64,000 nt of DNA from Trichostrongylus colubriformis. Its lineage: Eukaryota; Nematoda; Chromadorea; Rhabditida; Trichostrongylidae. The notes under the pieces were generated by a model that was given only the letters and a program-made list of their open reading frames with translations, did not search any database and was not told where the DNA came from. Positions within the stretch are counted from its first letter, which is position 1, and the number at the start of each line of letters is the position of its first letter. Positions 1-12,360 of this stretch are shown one piece after another. The stretch lies in the NCBI GenBank assembly GCA_963978905.1, contig OZ022261.1, forward strand, positions 13,923,475 to 13,987,474. Reading direction: 5' to 3'. Position numbers and translations under genes: made by a program.

Positions 1-538
1 TAACCAGGAATTCTGTGTCAATGGTCTAAAAATGTTCTGCTTGTCTGAGCGCTTTCTTTACTTAATTTTCAGGACTTTCATGTGACCTCCTAAACTGCTG
101 ATATTATCATCACTATGCTATAGACCCCTTGTGCTTATTTCTGATAGGATCATAGTGCACTACATTAATCGTAAAAAAGTGGGTATCGTGCTCGGAATCT
201 CGCAGCTGTACATACTAGCCTGTACGATCGTCACACAACTTTTGACTGACGGTCAGCTGATCAGCTAATGCCAGCTGGCTGGCTTGTTTCTTGATGTCAA
301 AGGCATATTGCACGGAATGGTGTAACTCTAGACTTTTCGGAAATGTATATTGTATGCTAGGATGGCGCTATTATTCCAAAGAGAGAAAACGAAAAATCCA
401 TATTCATTTTGGAAGAATCGGGAAAGCGCCGAGTTCCAGTGATTAGCTGCTAGGTTACTGCTCGTTGCGGTTTCCTATATACCATAGATTTTGATGCTTG
501 ATTGTTCCTTCCACAACGGGTCACTGCATTCATTCTAG

Positions 539-666
539 CGCTGCCTCCCATGAGCTTTTTTGCGGCGCTCCCTTGTCCACAAACGGTCCGCCAAGCGTGT
601 TTTTAGAAATTTTGATCTCTGTTGCAGTCTTGATACTTGCGCAAGGAGCTTTACCTTTGCTCACAG
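539..666 (+). other. Possible TM2/pore-side exon of the irk gene, out of frame with the next exon
   Basis: After an acceptor-like CATTCTAG the sequence reads GAPLSTNGPPSVFL followed by about 20 hydrophobic residues (EILISVAVLILAQGALPLLT), which matches Kir TM2 in position and length relative to the following DPLIRA segment. That segment is in a different frame with no room for an intron between them. A canonical GYG filter is not visible; the corresponding residues read FCG. Either there is a frameshift (mutation or assembly error) or the resemblance is fortuitous. Confidence 0.35.
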
Positions 667-3600
667 TCTTCGGTGGACCCACTCATAAGAGCGAATAAAG
701 TTTTTACGCACACGCCGTCCTTAATCGCCTTCGCCGGACATTATAAGTTAGTAATTACGGTACAGACGACAATTTCATTTTGCATAGTTTGGTTTGACAT
801 TCATTTGCTTCACTGTCAACCTCTGGTGATGTCATAGGGTTGGGTGAAAGAGACAAAAAATAAATAATGCGATCATATGCTTCAGGGCAATCTAAGGGGC
901 ATCTTGCTTTCTGAAAAACGAATCCATCAAAAATTGCTGAAAATTGCTAAGATTGTTCCTAATCAGACGCAATGCTAATTTATAAACGGTGCATGTGGGT
1001 TATAGGAATCGTGCCCGAAATTTTATCACTATCTTTTCTCTATATAGTTAAAATGTGTTTGTGAATAGGGACTCTTAAAGACAGTGTTTGGGATAATGTG
1101 GGTGACAGGGAATCCCAGTAGGAGGCATTGACTGAACAATTACGAGGCTGAACGGCCTATGTATGGCAAAATCCCCCGCAAAAGGCGCCCCCTTGAGCAT
1201 TGGCGCAGGCTGCCTCATCAGGGCAAGCCGCCTTGGTTAGGGCAGCCCGCCTCCTGGCGACGTGATTAGTGGTTGGTCACGGTGAGGTTGGTCAAGGAGA
1301 TCGGCAGGATTGAAAGTATCGCAGCGCGCTTTCTCACTTTTGACTTGAAACTCACCACGTGAAAATAGATGCTGTCGCATTTGCGATTATCCCATCATGT
1401 TTACGTCTTGGTAATGTCAATGGAAAACCTATGTGGACTACCCGCCTCTTGACGGGAAGGTCGTCCGCGCCTAGAACCAACGGTGAGAAGGGATCCTATT
1501 TTTCGGGTATTTGGCCATATCCATCCGTTTTTTCTATACAGTCCTGTTGCTAGGCATCTCGGCTTTCATATTCACTACTTCTTTTACTTTTCTTCCGAAT
1601 TTTCCCTAAAGCTGCCTTTGATGTGAGGTCGCTGACCGGTAAGTCCCGGGAAGTGGCCGACCTGATGAAACCAGGAACATTCAAGTCCTATGCCTCCAGG
1701 AAACTCGCTGCAAAGGGGCTAAGGCAAGGGAGATCGGTGACGGTGTCAAACTCTTCTACAATGGAGGGACACCAAACGAAACGGCGTAGCCATAGTCGTA
1801 GCAGTGTCCCTCGAGGACAGTGTCTCTGCAGTGGACAGGGTAAGTGACCGAATCATGGCGGTAAGGATAGACACGAGTGAGGGGTATTGGACCAATGACA
1901 GTGTACGCACCGCAAGCTGGCTGCCTCGAGGCTGATAAAGACCAGTTCTATCTGAAGCTCGATGAAGCCACCAAGGCAGTCCCGGAAAATGATCTCACCG
2001 TTGTGGGCGACCTGAATGGCCATGTTGGCAGCGACCGGAAAGGGCTAGAGAGAGTGCACGGGGGGCAGAGGCATTGGGAAAAGGAATGCTGAGGGAGAGA
2101 GGATCTTTGACCTAGCTACAGCCCACGACCCGGCTGTCTGTAGTACGTTCTTCGCAAAAAGGGAGACTCAAAGATAACCTACAGCAACGGAGGAAGGCAA
2201 ACGGGAAGAGATCACGTGCTCGTAGAGAGACCGTTCCTCAAAAGTGTAAAGGACATGAAGCTGTTGTCTGGTGAGGCACTGGCCACCCAGCACAGACCTC
2301 TCCTAGCGGACATTGCCATAGAGCTTTCAAAGAAAACGAATATAAGAACTGAGCGTAGAATACGGTGGTGGAACCTACACAGGGTAGAGAAGAATGATCT
2401 TAAAAGTAGGGTGATGGAGGCTGGTCTTCCAGACCCCAGTGGTGCGGTTCAGGAGACCTGGGATAGGGCCGTCAAGGTCATCCTACGGTGCGCGAAGGAA
2501 ACACTGGGCGAAACTCGAGAGGGCTTCAGAGGAGACAAAGCGGCTTGGTTCTGGAATGAGGAGGTTCAGCGAGTAGTAACGGAAGAAGGAAGCGTACACA
2601 CGCTGGCAGAAAACGCGGAGCCAAGATGATCTCGCCGCCGCTATAAAAGCTGCAAGAGGATGGGTGTGTATAAAGTGGTGCGAATGACTTTCTTCGCACC
2701 TAATGTGCGAAGAAGTAATTAACGAGGATGAGGATCTGAGGTCACCCAGTTATGTATCTTGCCTACAACAGCCACCAAAAGAAAAATGATATGAATGTGG
2801 AAAGCCAGGAGTAAATGGATTTTTATCCGATATCACAAGGCAAAAAAGAGCTTCAGTTTGTGAACACACTCACTGTATTCAATCAATAATCCTTGTATGA
2901 GTAAAAACTCAAAGGTCACAGGATTCGTTCCTGGAGTGTACAAAGTTTCACCTAAAAAACAGAATGCGAAGTACAAGGAATGAATTTAGCCTTTGAGCCT
3001 TCTCCTGAGGAAATAACGGCATATTGCATAGAAATGTTTGAATACGTTACCAACAAAGTCATATGATCTGTTTACGGAACCGAAAATTTTTTCAACTTAA
3101 ATCTAGTTCTGATTTGCTTTGTCTTCATGTATCACTTGTAATAAATATGTAGTAAATATTTCAAACGGCATGTAGTATCCGCTAAGAGAATTCATACACT
3201 CCTGGCTTCTTTTATTCATATCGTTTTTCTTTTGGTGGCTGTCGTAGGCAAGTTACATAATTGGGTGACCTCAGATTCTCGCCCCTTCTTATAATAATTA
3301 CTTCTTCGCATATTAGGTGCGAAGCATTAATTACTTCTTCGCTCACTAGTTGCGAAGAAAATCGTTCGTACCACTTTATACACACCCCAAGAGGATTTCC
3401 AAAGCAACCGTAGCCAACGCCAGGAATACGGAAATGGATGCCCCGTACGAGAAGTTGCAGGGCAGGGATGCGGAGAAGTTTGTCCTCAGGCTGCTCAAAG
3501 CTCGACATCGGGCCACCCAGAACATCAGGGTGGTAAAGTCCGTGAAGAGCAGTGACGATGTCATCCTCAGGAAGCCAGCCGAGGTGAAAAAGAGGTGGCA

Positions 3601-6600
3601 GGAGTACTTCAATAGGCTTCTGAACGAGGAATTTCCCCGTTACGAAATCCCAAAGAGGGAGGTCATGGCTGGTCCAATCCTACGCTTGACGAATGGAGAG
3701 GTCCGTCACATGCTAGGTAAGATGAAGACTGGGAAGGCGGTTGGTCCAGATGGGGTGCCCATAGATGCATGGAAGGCATTGGGTGAGTACGGGATAGAGT
3801 GGCTCACTCGATTCCTCAACACCGTAGCCGCTGAAGGAAGAATATCAGATGGGTGGAGGACTATACGATCGTCCCCATCATCAAACAGAAGGGTGATGCA
3901 ATGGACTGCTCCAACTACCGTGGGATCAAGTTGACAGCGCATACCATGAAGCTGTACGAGAGGCTGATCGATTCAAGGCTGAGGGCACTCATCCCTATCT
4001 TCCAAGAACAGTTCGGGTTCATGCCTGAAAAATCCACGACCGACGCCATTTTCATCGCCAGGCAGGTGATGGAGAAATATAGAGAGAAGCGGCGACCATG
4101 CTACCTAGCATTCCTCGATCTCGAGAGGGCTCCGACCGGCTCCCCAGACCAGTGCTCTAGAATGCCTTGCGGAAACTCATGTACTGGAACGGCTAGTCGC
4201 CCTCATAAGGGATATGTACGATGGAGCTAAGGCGGCTGTACGTACTCCGCACGGGCTGTCGAATGAAGTGGATATTACAGTAGGGGTGCATCGAGGATCC
4301 CTGAGCCCTGAGCCCGTTCCTCTTCCTCCTCACCCTGGATGACAAGGTGGAAGATCTCATGCAAGGAACATTGAAGACCATCCTGTACGCGGACGATATA
4401 GCACTGGTAGCGGAAAGCAGGGAAGAACTCCAAGCGAAACTACAGCAGTTGCAGGACAGGCTGGCAAAGAATGGGCTCCGATTGAACGTCAAGAAAACTA
4501 AGTTCATAAGCTCCGAAGAATGCCCAGAACCGATGTGGACTGCCATGGGGAGACCATCGAAAAGGTAGAAGACTTCCGATATCTCGGCAGCGATCGAGCG
4601 GCTGATGGTACAGTAGACCAGGCAGTGAAGGCCCGGACTAACGCGGCATGGATAAAGTGGAGGGAGTCTACTGGAATACTCTGCGATCGGCGATGCTCCA
4701 GAACGCTCATAGGCAAGGTATATCGAGTGGTGGTAAGGCTCGCAATGCTGTACGGAAGCGAGTGCTAGCCCATAACTACGATACATCAGAGGCAGCTGCA
4801 TGCAGCTGAAATGAGAATGTTGAGATGGGCATGCGGCTGGACGCGACTGGACAAGGTCGGGAACGAGGACGTGAGAGCGATCACACAGACGGTTCCTGTC
4901 GAGCTGAAGTTGAGAGAGCACAGTTGCGATGGTATGGACACATGCTGAGGAGATCAGAGAACCACCCCATAAGAAAAGCACTGGACTTCGCAAGGGAAGC
5001 GCCCACGTGGAGCCCCAAAGAAGAGGTGGGGGAACGTCATCAAGGGCGACCTCACAGAAGTGAAGGCTACGGCGGAGGATGCCTTGGATAAGGATGTGGC
5101 GACGTCTGACAAGAACAGCGGACCCTGCGATGGCGCGGGACTAACGCAAGGGAGAAAGAGAGAAGTTAAAATGTGTTTGTACTCTGCGGATTACCTACAA
5201 ATTTTCACGCAAAAATGAATCAAAACGGCTGACCCCCGCGAAGTCTTCACAATATCGGGCACGTAGACGGAGCCACCAGTGTTCTGAGAGAAAAGCGGCT
5301 GCGGTACGGCGACACAGCGTGGGAAGCAAATTAACATTGGGCGCGGAACTCTGGACTGCGCTTCTTTCCGCCAACAGTTGCAGAAAATGGTTCGCTAGCA
5401 ATTAACAAATGAAGTTTTTTGCTCTTTCTTATTTCTGTTAACGTTCTATATCTAATATATTGATTTCGAGAGAAATTAGAATCATGAGGCTTCCGTGCAC
5501 GATTTCGCGCGCTGAACGCGCCCATGCGAATGTACTGGCGTGATGACATACACCCACGCCAAAGCGGCCCGTTCAATAAGAGCTGGTGCAAACGGCGACC
5601 AAGCCAAGATATTTTCTCGTGAGGGAACATTTCATAAATACCTTTATTCAAGGAGATGCGATTTTCTCGTATGGCTGTCATCGGACCACTTGATGAGCAC
5701 GATAGGCGACCAGCGCTTATGATTCGCTTGGCAGACATCCAAGAGAAGCTGTTTCTGGCCGAGTCTCATGTGCGGCTATATATGGCCAGCAGCAGGATTA
5801 ATAATGTTAGTGAAGTAAACATAATGAATTATTAGGTCATAGCTCGGCCAGAAAAAATTCCTATTTCAGCGTGGAGATCGAGAATTGATAGGAGTGAAGG
5901 ACATGAATGTCGGCTATGACAGCGGGTGGGATCGGATACTCCTGCTCTGGTGCGTTATCCATGATTCAAGTTTTGAAACCGCTTTTTGATGTCTTTTCAT
6001 CTTTTCAAACTCATTTTCAGGCCAATAATCATAAGGCATGTGATCGACGAGTCCAGTCCTTTGCACGGCATTACAAGGGAATCTTTACATGTGGGTCAAG
6101 CTTTTGGATAAGCGTAGCGATGGAAAATAACATTAATCTAATCACTTTTCAGTCGGCAGAATTCGAACTAATAATGACTGTCGAGGGTATTGTTGAGGCG
6201 ACGGGCATGACATTTCAGGCCAGAACATCTTTCCTTCCCAACGAAATCCTTTGGGGTCACAAGTGAGTTCGATTTCACTAATATCATTTTGAGTTTATAT
6301 TATATACAAATGCTATATCTGGAGATGGAAATCGAAAAATTCAAAACTGAAAAAGGGACGAACGCATAGTGCTGCAAGTCAGTGCCCTCAGAACACATTG
6401 AATTACTACAGATGCGAGTGTGCGCCATTAGGACATAAAAACTCGCGTTGCAGCGTCCAGCATGCGATTTCGCAAGCTACATATGCGTGCCGTATTGGAC
6501 GGATCCTCAAGGGATGACGGTTCCTACGCCTTATCCTAGGCGCAATCGTTTCAGGACTCAACTAATACCGCACTATCTCCTCGCGAGTCACACGAATTTT

Positions 6601-9600
6601 TGTCCTGATGGCACACACCTCTATAAGACCCCTATAGATGTAACAGCTCGAGCAGCCCTGACATCCTCTTACTAGGGAAGGTATTTTACTTCCCATGGAA
6701 CTTCGAAATGAGACCCGGGGGGATCGATAGAGCTTCGAACGCTGATTATAACTGTAAAACCAACATTGCTAAATGGCATTCTGAAGCGAGTTACGAGGGG
6801 TCAAAGTTTGCCTGTGATTCGCCTGTGACATCTCACTGGCGAGGCAGTGCGGCATAAGCACGGTTAGCGGGGAGCAAGCAAGGGCCACCGTGGCCCAGTG
6901 GTGGTGATGCGGATCGGTGAACGGAAGATTGTGGGTTTGCTACCCGCCGGGGCAGCTTTTTTGCATTCTGTGTTTCATTGTCAGTAAGCGCTTTTCTTTC
7001 ACTTCTAAACGTTTCCTTGTATGATATTCGCGCGTAGGGGGACGAATTACCCCTCTGTGCAAACTTCCAGCCGGATCCGTTTTTGGCCCAACTTCGGAAA
7101 ATTAGGGTGGCCAGGGTTAAGTAGGAGTTTTTTGAATTTCCTTCCACAAAAAATCCTGCATGCCGAACAAGATAACCTAAACATACCTATCACACTTGCC
7201 CATCACACTTAAACGCACGTAATAAGCGCCAAATAAGAGCATTTGCTGGGCAAGGGTCAACGACTACTCCTTTGTTAAATGGGTTGCCAGCCAATAGCCC
7301 ATCAATTCTTCCGATATTTGGTCAAATTCTCGAACTGGCTGAAGACCTATGAGGCAATTTGATCCCCTGAACACGAAAATCACACTGGTTTTGCGTGAAA
7401 ACGTATGGCTCGCGCGCTATGGGCTCCCAAACATACCATGGAATGGTATTACTCTTTTTTTCAGGAAAACTTTCATAACTTCATTCAGGTAATTGTTTGA
7501 CAGATTCTGAATACAGATTTGAGATCAGCATCTAAAAGCGCGTACAGTGGTATGTGTCTCATTGCAAATGGCCATTTCGACAAACCGTCTGATGGCAAAG
7601 AGCCTCGCCAATGAGGTGTCACAGGCAAACTTTGGCCCCTCGTAACTCGCTTAAGAATGCCATTTAGCAATTTTGGTTTTCACAGTTATAATCAGCGTTC
7701 GAAGCTCTATCGATCCCCCCGGGTCTCATTTCAAAGTTCCATGGGAAGTAAAACACCTTCCCTAGTTAGAGATTTCTTAGCAGCATCATGCCCGGTAATA
7801 TCCAGTAATAGACCCGTAGGACAGGTTTTGTAGAAAGCTTTCAAACCTTATTGGAACTGTGACTTTGGAGTGTACCTTTGTCCCAGGAATTGCGCCGTGT
7901 GCGGCAATACGTACGAGCCAGCGTCCTTGATGTAGTTGGGTCTTAAAACGAGTGCGCGGCATCGACGCACCCAAAACATTATCGTGGCATTGCTCCAGGG
8001 TCAAATTACATAGGCGACTCTAGCTTGCACGATCGTGTGGGGTGAAACCCTGACGTATGGGCACTTACCCCTAGTGCGTGATTGTCTCATGGGTAAAAGC
8101 AGAGGCGACGCAGTGACAAGTAGTGCCGCTCCCATTCCCGTGGTTGGGAGACCATCTCCCTGAAGAAGGCTGTTCACACCAACAAGCCCCGGGTGTGTAT
8201 CCTTTTGTCAGGATTTCGCACCGCGGCATGTCGCAAGCGAAGCAATGTGGACGAGCTAGAGGCGTCATGTTGTTGGGTCCCGAAGCGATTACAATTCAAC
8301 TGCGTATCGCGCTCCTAGCATTGCCGCGTAATCGTTTCTCCTTTATCGGCTATTATTCGCAATCCTACAACTCCAAATTAGATTAGAACGTAGCGCGCGT
8401 CCATGAAGGAGCTGATCAAGGGCGAGCCTCACTCTTATTCCTTATCTATGATTAGCGTATTCGTTCTGGTATAAAAAGTGAAATTCATTAGAAGTAGCAA
8501 TTGCAGTTGTTGAAGTCCGCCGGCCCCGTGACCCACACAATCGAGTTTCATTTTCAGAATTAATTTTTTAGATTCAAGCCAATGGTGTTAATGAATGAGA
8601 AGTTATCCAAATACGAGGTTCACTATGGGTTGTTTGATCACACGGAGAGGTTTGTTGCACTCTTAATCTTCTGTCATTTATTTAATTCCCGGATTTCACG
8701 GAATTGCAACTAGTGGGGACAGGGATGGTTACGAGAACAATCGCTTCCAATTTTCAAATGCCCTCTTTTCTGAGATCTGATAGTTTCTGTGAAAGCACTG
8801 CTTGCGCTACAAATTTGCCTCATCGAAGGCGTAATTTTGAGGTGCCCAAAGAAAAGTGTCTTAAATACGATCCCTGAAAAATCGTCTCCATTGGTACCGC
8901 TAAAAATGGAAGCAACATAGCGTTCATACCATGGAATAGAATACTAGACCAATAGACCTACGGTCATTGTCCCTCTGATTGTGAGACTGATTCGCTGATA
9001 CCAACCGATCACCCCTCGTTGCGCCTTTGGTGGGGCCTAGGAGAGTGTGTCCCCTTACGATGCAGTAAGGTCCGTACCCCTCCCGGTAGTAGGCATACCC
9101 AAGCCCCATACGAATACAAAGGACCACGAAGGGCGATCGTTTAAATTGCTGAATATGAAAGTATAGGTGCTACGTGAAGCTGTAGCGGGGAACGAACGGA
9201 ATGGAACCCGAAAATCGGGATTTCTTTCCCTTGCTGGCCGCCGTTTGGGGGCGAATCGTGACCAAGCGCACCATGGGCCATTTTCAAGAAGGTTGAGATC
9301 CTTTCAACAATAATACCACTTACTTTCAACCCTACTCTTCTTCTGTCGATGAAGATTATTAAAAAATACGACACCTCCCCCCCCCCCACCACCCCCACCT
9401 CACCCTCCGCTCGACGCTTCCAACAATACCAGTCAGTAATCAGCACACTGAAGATGTCCTCCTGAAAAAGACCTAATCGACAGCCATAACATTGCTATTT
9501 ACTTAATACTAAATACTGAATTATTATCGGCTGATGACTTTCCATGAGATCACCTCATCCGTCCAAAAGTCACTCTGGAAGAAGAGAGAAATCACTCAGA

Positions 9601-9982
9601 TAGGAATAGGTGGTCATCAAGGACTCTTCGAATATTCTCAAAATGAGCTCTCTCCTTCTGAGAATTCCTTGACCCATGCTAATCCTGCTCCCATTACAAT
9701 CCGAATTATTTATTTTAAATTGGAACTTCTAAGTTTTTCATATGGAAGTTGAGTGCAAATGGAGCCGATGCTTCTGGGGCATCGGCTCCATTTGCACTCA
9801 ACTTCCAGAAGCATCGGCTAACGTGGTGAGCCATGCTTGTCGAAAAAATCTCGTTGAGCATTAACATTTCGACCTCCGATTTTAAATGCTTTAGGGTGTT
9901 GGATTTCGACTTGACGCAGACCGAAACCGAAGAGCTCGATGACGAGTTGGCTCATCACAATAATGCCTCCGGTTTTATGTAG
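667..9982 (+). CDS. irk: Inward-rectifier potassium channel (Kir/IRK family), 3' part of gene
   Basis: Cytoplasmic C-terminal domain of a Kir-type K+ channel of the plasma membrane. Predicted exons: 667-759, 886-954, 5870-5949, 6021-6090, 6153-6262, 8572-8649, 9895-9982 (TAG at 9980). All phases agree across junctions. Visible family hallmarks are [37 protein letters not shown], the EFEL-type strand with [17 protein letters not shown], and the Kir signature [11 protein letters not shown]. The last exon gives a short acidic tail ([15 protein letters not shown]). The first two exons are less certain: the donor at 955 is weak (GTTCCT), and the pore/TM2 part lies in another frame just upstream or outside the window. 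The 4.9-kb intron 955-5869 contains a MITE and an RTE retroposon; intron 6263-8571 contains a foldback element. Exons from 5870 on are confident; the paralogue (irk-1/2/3) cannot be assigned. Confidence 0.78.
1073..1620. mobile_element. MITE, CTTAAAG-type family, copy 1
   Basis: The left end reads CTTAAAGACAG and the right end CCCTAAAGCTGCCTTTG, an imperfect terminal inverted repeat. The body aligns over its length with copies at 24300-24858, 59769-60412 and 61392-61950; shared landmarks include GACGGGAAGGTCGTCCGCGC and GGGTATTTGGCCAT. No transposase is encoded. It lies in the irk intron and abuts the RTE element. Confidence 0.75.
1620..5165 (+). mobile_element. RTE-type non-LTR retroposon, decayed (AP endonuclease + reverse transcriptase)
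   Basis: Remains of one RTE-like polyprotein in shifting frames. The AP-endonuclease part runs from about 1630 to 2100 ([27 protein letters not shown]). A linker follows to 2640. The RT resumes after an insertion with [38 protein letters not shown] and LAFLDLE, and the catalytic box YADD is at 4386-4397. The C-terminal RTE hallmarks [14 protein letters not shown] and a PKKRW-like block end near 5090. At least four frameshifts or deletions occur (about 3870, 4130, 4300, 4560), so it is dead. It lies in the sense orientation in an irk intron. Confidence 0.9.
2662..3387. mobile_element. 726-bp foldback element with ~200-bp inverted arms, Mutator-like
   Basis: The element begins GGGTGTGTATAAAGTGG and ends with its reverse complement. 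The arms match for roughly 200 bp, including the CTTCGCACCTAATGTGCGAAG hairpin region and the GAGGTCACCCA block. It is flanked by a perfect 9-bp direct repeat CAAGAGGAT (2653-2661 and 3388-3396), and the RTE reading frame resumes after it. A 9-bp target duplication with long arms is typical of Mutator-like MITEs. No transposase is present. Confidence 0.85.
5335..5560 (-). repeat. Dispersed repeat, GTGCACGG family, copy in reverse
   Basis: Read on the minus strand this aligns with 15522-15790: GTGCACGGAAGCCTC..TGATTCTAATT, then a TTGGCGGAAAGAAGCGC block and GTCCAGAGTTCCGCGC. A minus-strand open frame overlaps it but shows no recognisable domain. Class unknown. Confidence 0.5.
6672..7765. mobile_element. 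1.1-kb foldback MITE with tRNA-like module (CTAGGGAAGG family)
   Basis: Arms of about 170 bp: the left begins CTAGGGAAGG and the right ends CCTTCCCTAG, with matching internal blocks such as GGGGGGATCGATAGAGCTTC. It is flanked by direct TTA (6669-6671, 7766-7768), a 3-bp TWA duplication as in PIF/Harbinger-type elements. The interior holds a tRNA-like module (box A TGGCCCAGTGG at 6891, box B GGTTTGCTACC at 6934). The right half (about 7260-7620) is related to the elements at 11866 and 20444. It lies in an irk intron. Confidence 0.8.
7766..8571. other. Remainder of irk intron; repeat remnants
   Basis: No gene seen. 8180-8280 (GGGTGTGTAT...GCACCGCGGCATG) resembles the foldback repeat at 11227-11420, and the 6480-6660 region resembles 52060-52150. 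These are probably decayed MITE pieces. Confidence 0.4.
8650..9894. other. Last irk intron; poly-C tract and perfect hairpin
   Basis: It contains an 11-nt C run at 9377-9387 and the hairpin at 9744-9806. Open frames here show no recognisable domain. Confidence 0.4.
9744..9806. repeat. Perfect 28-bp stem hairpin
   Basis: 9744-9771 (GGAAGTTGAGTGCAAATGGA...) pairs perfectly with 9779-9806 across a 7-nt loop. The loop-proximal AGAAGCATCGGCT is then repeated just downstream. It sits 89 bp before the last irk exon. Confidence 0.85.
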
Positions 9983-10474
9983 CAGCTAGCAGACATTCCC
10001 AGTGACTCGTCTCAAATGGCGCTACTCAGTGATATGGCTAGCTGCAAAAGGAAAGTAAAGACGTGTCCTCGTCGCCGAAGTGAAAGCGAACGATTCTCGC
10101 GCAATACCTTAAGTTGTTGATGGATAAACGGGCTTAATTTTTAGCACGAAGCGGGTCCCGTATCCTGCTTTCGGATCTTTACCCTTTTCAAAATGGCCCT
10201 TCGTCTCAATCAGTACCCTTGTTTGTAGCTCTCAGCTCATGCATTATTGACTTTTGAAATTTTCATGTATTTATTTTATTACTCATGTTTGAACTTACTT
10301 AAGTTATTGAAATCTCACTACAGAAATCATTTTCTCTTGATCATGGTATGCAATACTATTTTCGTAGGGAAACCCTTATAACAACTCATACTTCAACTTT
10401 CTGAACTTATTGAAACTTCACTAAAGTAATCATTCCCTCAAGAAAAGTGTAAGCACGCATATTAACGCTACTAC

Positions 10475-10607
10475 AGTCCATTTCACAGCGCTAGATAGGG
10501 CGTGGCCTAACTGGCAAGAGTGATAGTTCGTGGCGAGAGTGCGAGGGTTTGATACACTCCCACCCAAGTCCGTAGGCCACGCCCTATCAAGCTCTCCGAA
10601 ATGGACT
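10475..10607. mobile_element. Short foldback MITE with tRNA-like module
   Basis: Ends AGTCCATTTC / GAAATGGACT and inner arms TAGGGCGTGGCCTA / TAGGCCACGCCCTA. The interior has a box A-like TGGCCTAACTGG (10503) and a box B-like GGTTTGATAC (10546), 43 nt apart as in a tRNA gene. The region 9983-10474 between the irk stop and this element shows nothing else. Confidence 0.65.
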
Positions 10608-11226
10608 GAACGTGAACTGTGTTCCACTACACCAATCACCCCTAACAATGCGACAAACACACTGTTGCTAACATCTGCAAAGCGCTATAATGTGCTGCGG
10701 GATTCTCATGCAAGAAACCCTTCCAACACGCGGAAATCTTTGCTTCTAACCCTGTGTTCCTTCCCCTCCTTCGCCTAGGGTAAATTTCACGCAATCTCTA
10801 CGCCTTCTTTAGTCTCTCTTTCGACTAGAAAAGTGCATTGCTTTCGCATATTGCAGGAACGAAGCCACCGCAGAGTCTTTTGCGTGCTGTTAGGCGTAAA
10901 TGGTGTAATGCAACACAGTACACGATAAAGCGTCATAACAAGTGCTGCTACTCTTTCTTCACATTCACCCTTTGATTCACTAGATTGTCCGGTGCAATGT
11001 TCCAGTGGATCTACTACTTGTTGTTTGTTCGAGTTATGCAATGGTCGTGACGTGTCATTTGAGATGTTTCATTTACTCATTTGTGAATTGGCTGCAGTAA
11101 CGGTGACGGTCTGAGTTGGCAAGGGTCTTCGTTCAATTGTGAAGTTTGTCATGACAGCGCCCTCGCTTACCAAAGAGCCCTTCCCAAATGGCGCGGGCTC
11201 GCAAAGCGGTGCGGTCTTCGGGTGAG

Positions 11227-11420
11227 GGGTGTGTATCGGCAGGGCGGGATTTTGCACCGCGGCATGCGACGTGATGCGTGCGAGCTAGGGCGCCGTTCAA
11301 GTCGTGTCCCAATGCGAATGTCATATCTTGTTACCTATTCCAGCCCTGATTAGCACGCATCGCGGTGCGCGGCCCACGCACTTTGCGAAATTTGTGCCTT
11401 AAGGACACACACCCCGGACG
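11227..11420. mobile_element. Foldback repeat with GGGTGTGT ends
   Basis: The left end GGGTGTGTATCGGCAGG and the right end ACACACCC, with matching GCACCGCG and GATGCGTGC blocks, form an imperfect inverted repeat. The flanks CGGGTGAG and CGGACGAG could be a degenerate 8-9 bp target duplication. The termini resemble the Mutator-like element at 2662. Confidence 0.45.
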
Positions 11421-11865
11421 AGCGACTAGCGAGGCTTGCAGAGTGCTTCCCGAACAACGTTCTAGACCTATCGGCTGTTTTGAATCATCTCTGTTGGCAG
11501 GACTAGCAATATTCCGAAGATCGTCGCTGACTCAGAAACTTCTCAAGGAGATGTTGAATTCGATTCATGTGATTTACTTAGGTACAAGAAGTATGGTGAT
11601 ATAATGTAGTTTCCAGTACTCGGTGACCCTACTTTCATGCTCAACATCCGACCGATGTCGATATTGAGCAAGTACTTGATGACAGAATATAGAAAATATA
11701 TGTTATATGTTGTTTAGCAAGTAAAAGTTTAAGACAAATCCGTGTTTTATTGTGTCCACGGTCAATACATATGTAGTTCATCCCAGCGGTCATGAAAGAG
11801 ACGCTTCACATGTCCTCTTTACTTGGCAACAAAAGACACGCTAAGTATCGGGCAGAGCTCTCTGG

Positions 11866-12360
11866 CAAGGGAAGGACCCAGGTCGAAGTGGCCATTCGAA
11901 ATGGTACATATGGTCAGATGTATCATCGGACGCTGATCTCGAATCTGTATTCGAAATTTGCAAAACGATTCTCTAAGCGGAGTTATGGAGGGTTTTTTTT
12001 TTGAATGAACGGCTACACTATGTCATAAGCACGGCCGTTGCTGAGTAGTAACAGCCTCAGTGGCTCAGTGGTAGTGTTCCAGATCTGCAGGACAGGGCCA
12101 TGGGTTTGCTTCCCGCCGCTTAATTGACTCCCTGAAGACGAAAATCGCCCTAGTTTTGCGCAAGAACGTCTGGCTCGCGTGCTATGGGCTTCCAAATTTA
12201 CCATATAATGGTACTATTTTTTCAAAAAAAACCTCCATAACTCCGCTAAGAGAATCGTTTTGCAAATTTCGAATACAAATTCGAGATCAGCGCCCGAAAA
12301 TACGTCGGACCATGTGTATCCCATTCCGAGTGGCCACTTCGACCTGGGGTCCTTCCCTTG
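11866..12360. mobile_element. Foldback MITE (CAAGGGAAGG family) with tRNA-like module
   Basis: Arms of about 130 bp run from CAAGGGAAGGACC to GGTCCTTCCCTTG; shared blocks include GGTCGAAGTGGCCATTC and TCTAAGCGGAGTTATGGAGG. The loop region carries box A TGGCTCAGTGG (12061) and box B GGTTTGCTTCC (12103). It is the same family as 20444-21026. Confidence 0.8.

Noticed and set aside
4193..4993. 266-codon minus-strand open frame
   Set aside because: Antisense to the RTE reverse transcriptase; no independent domain.
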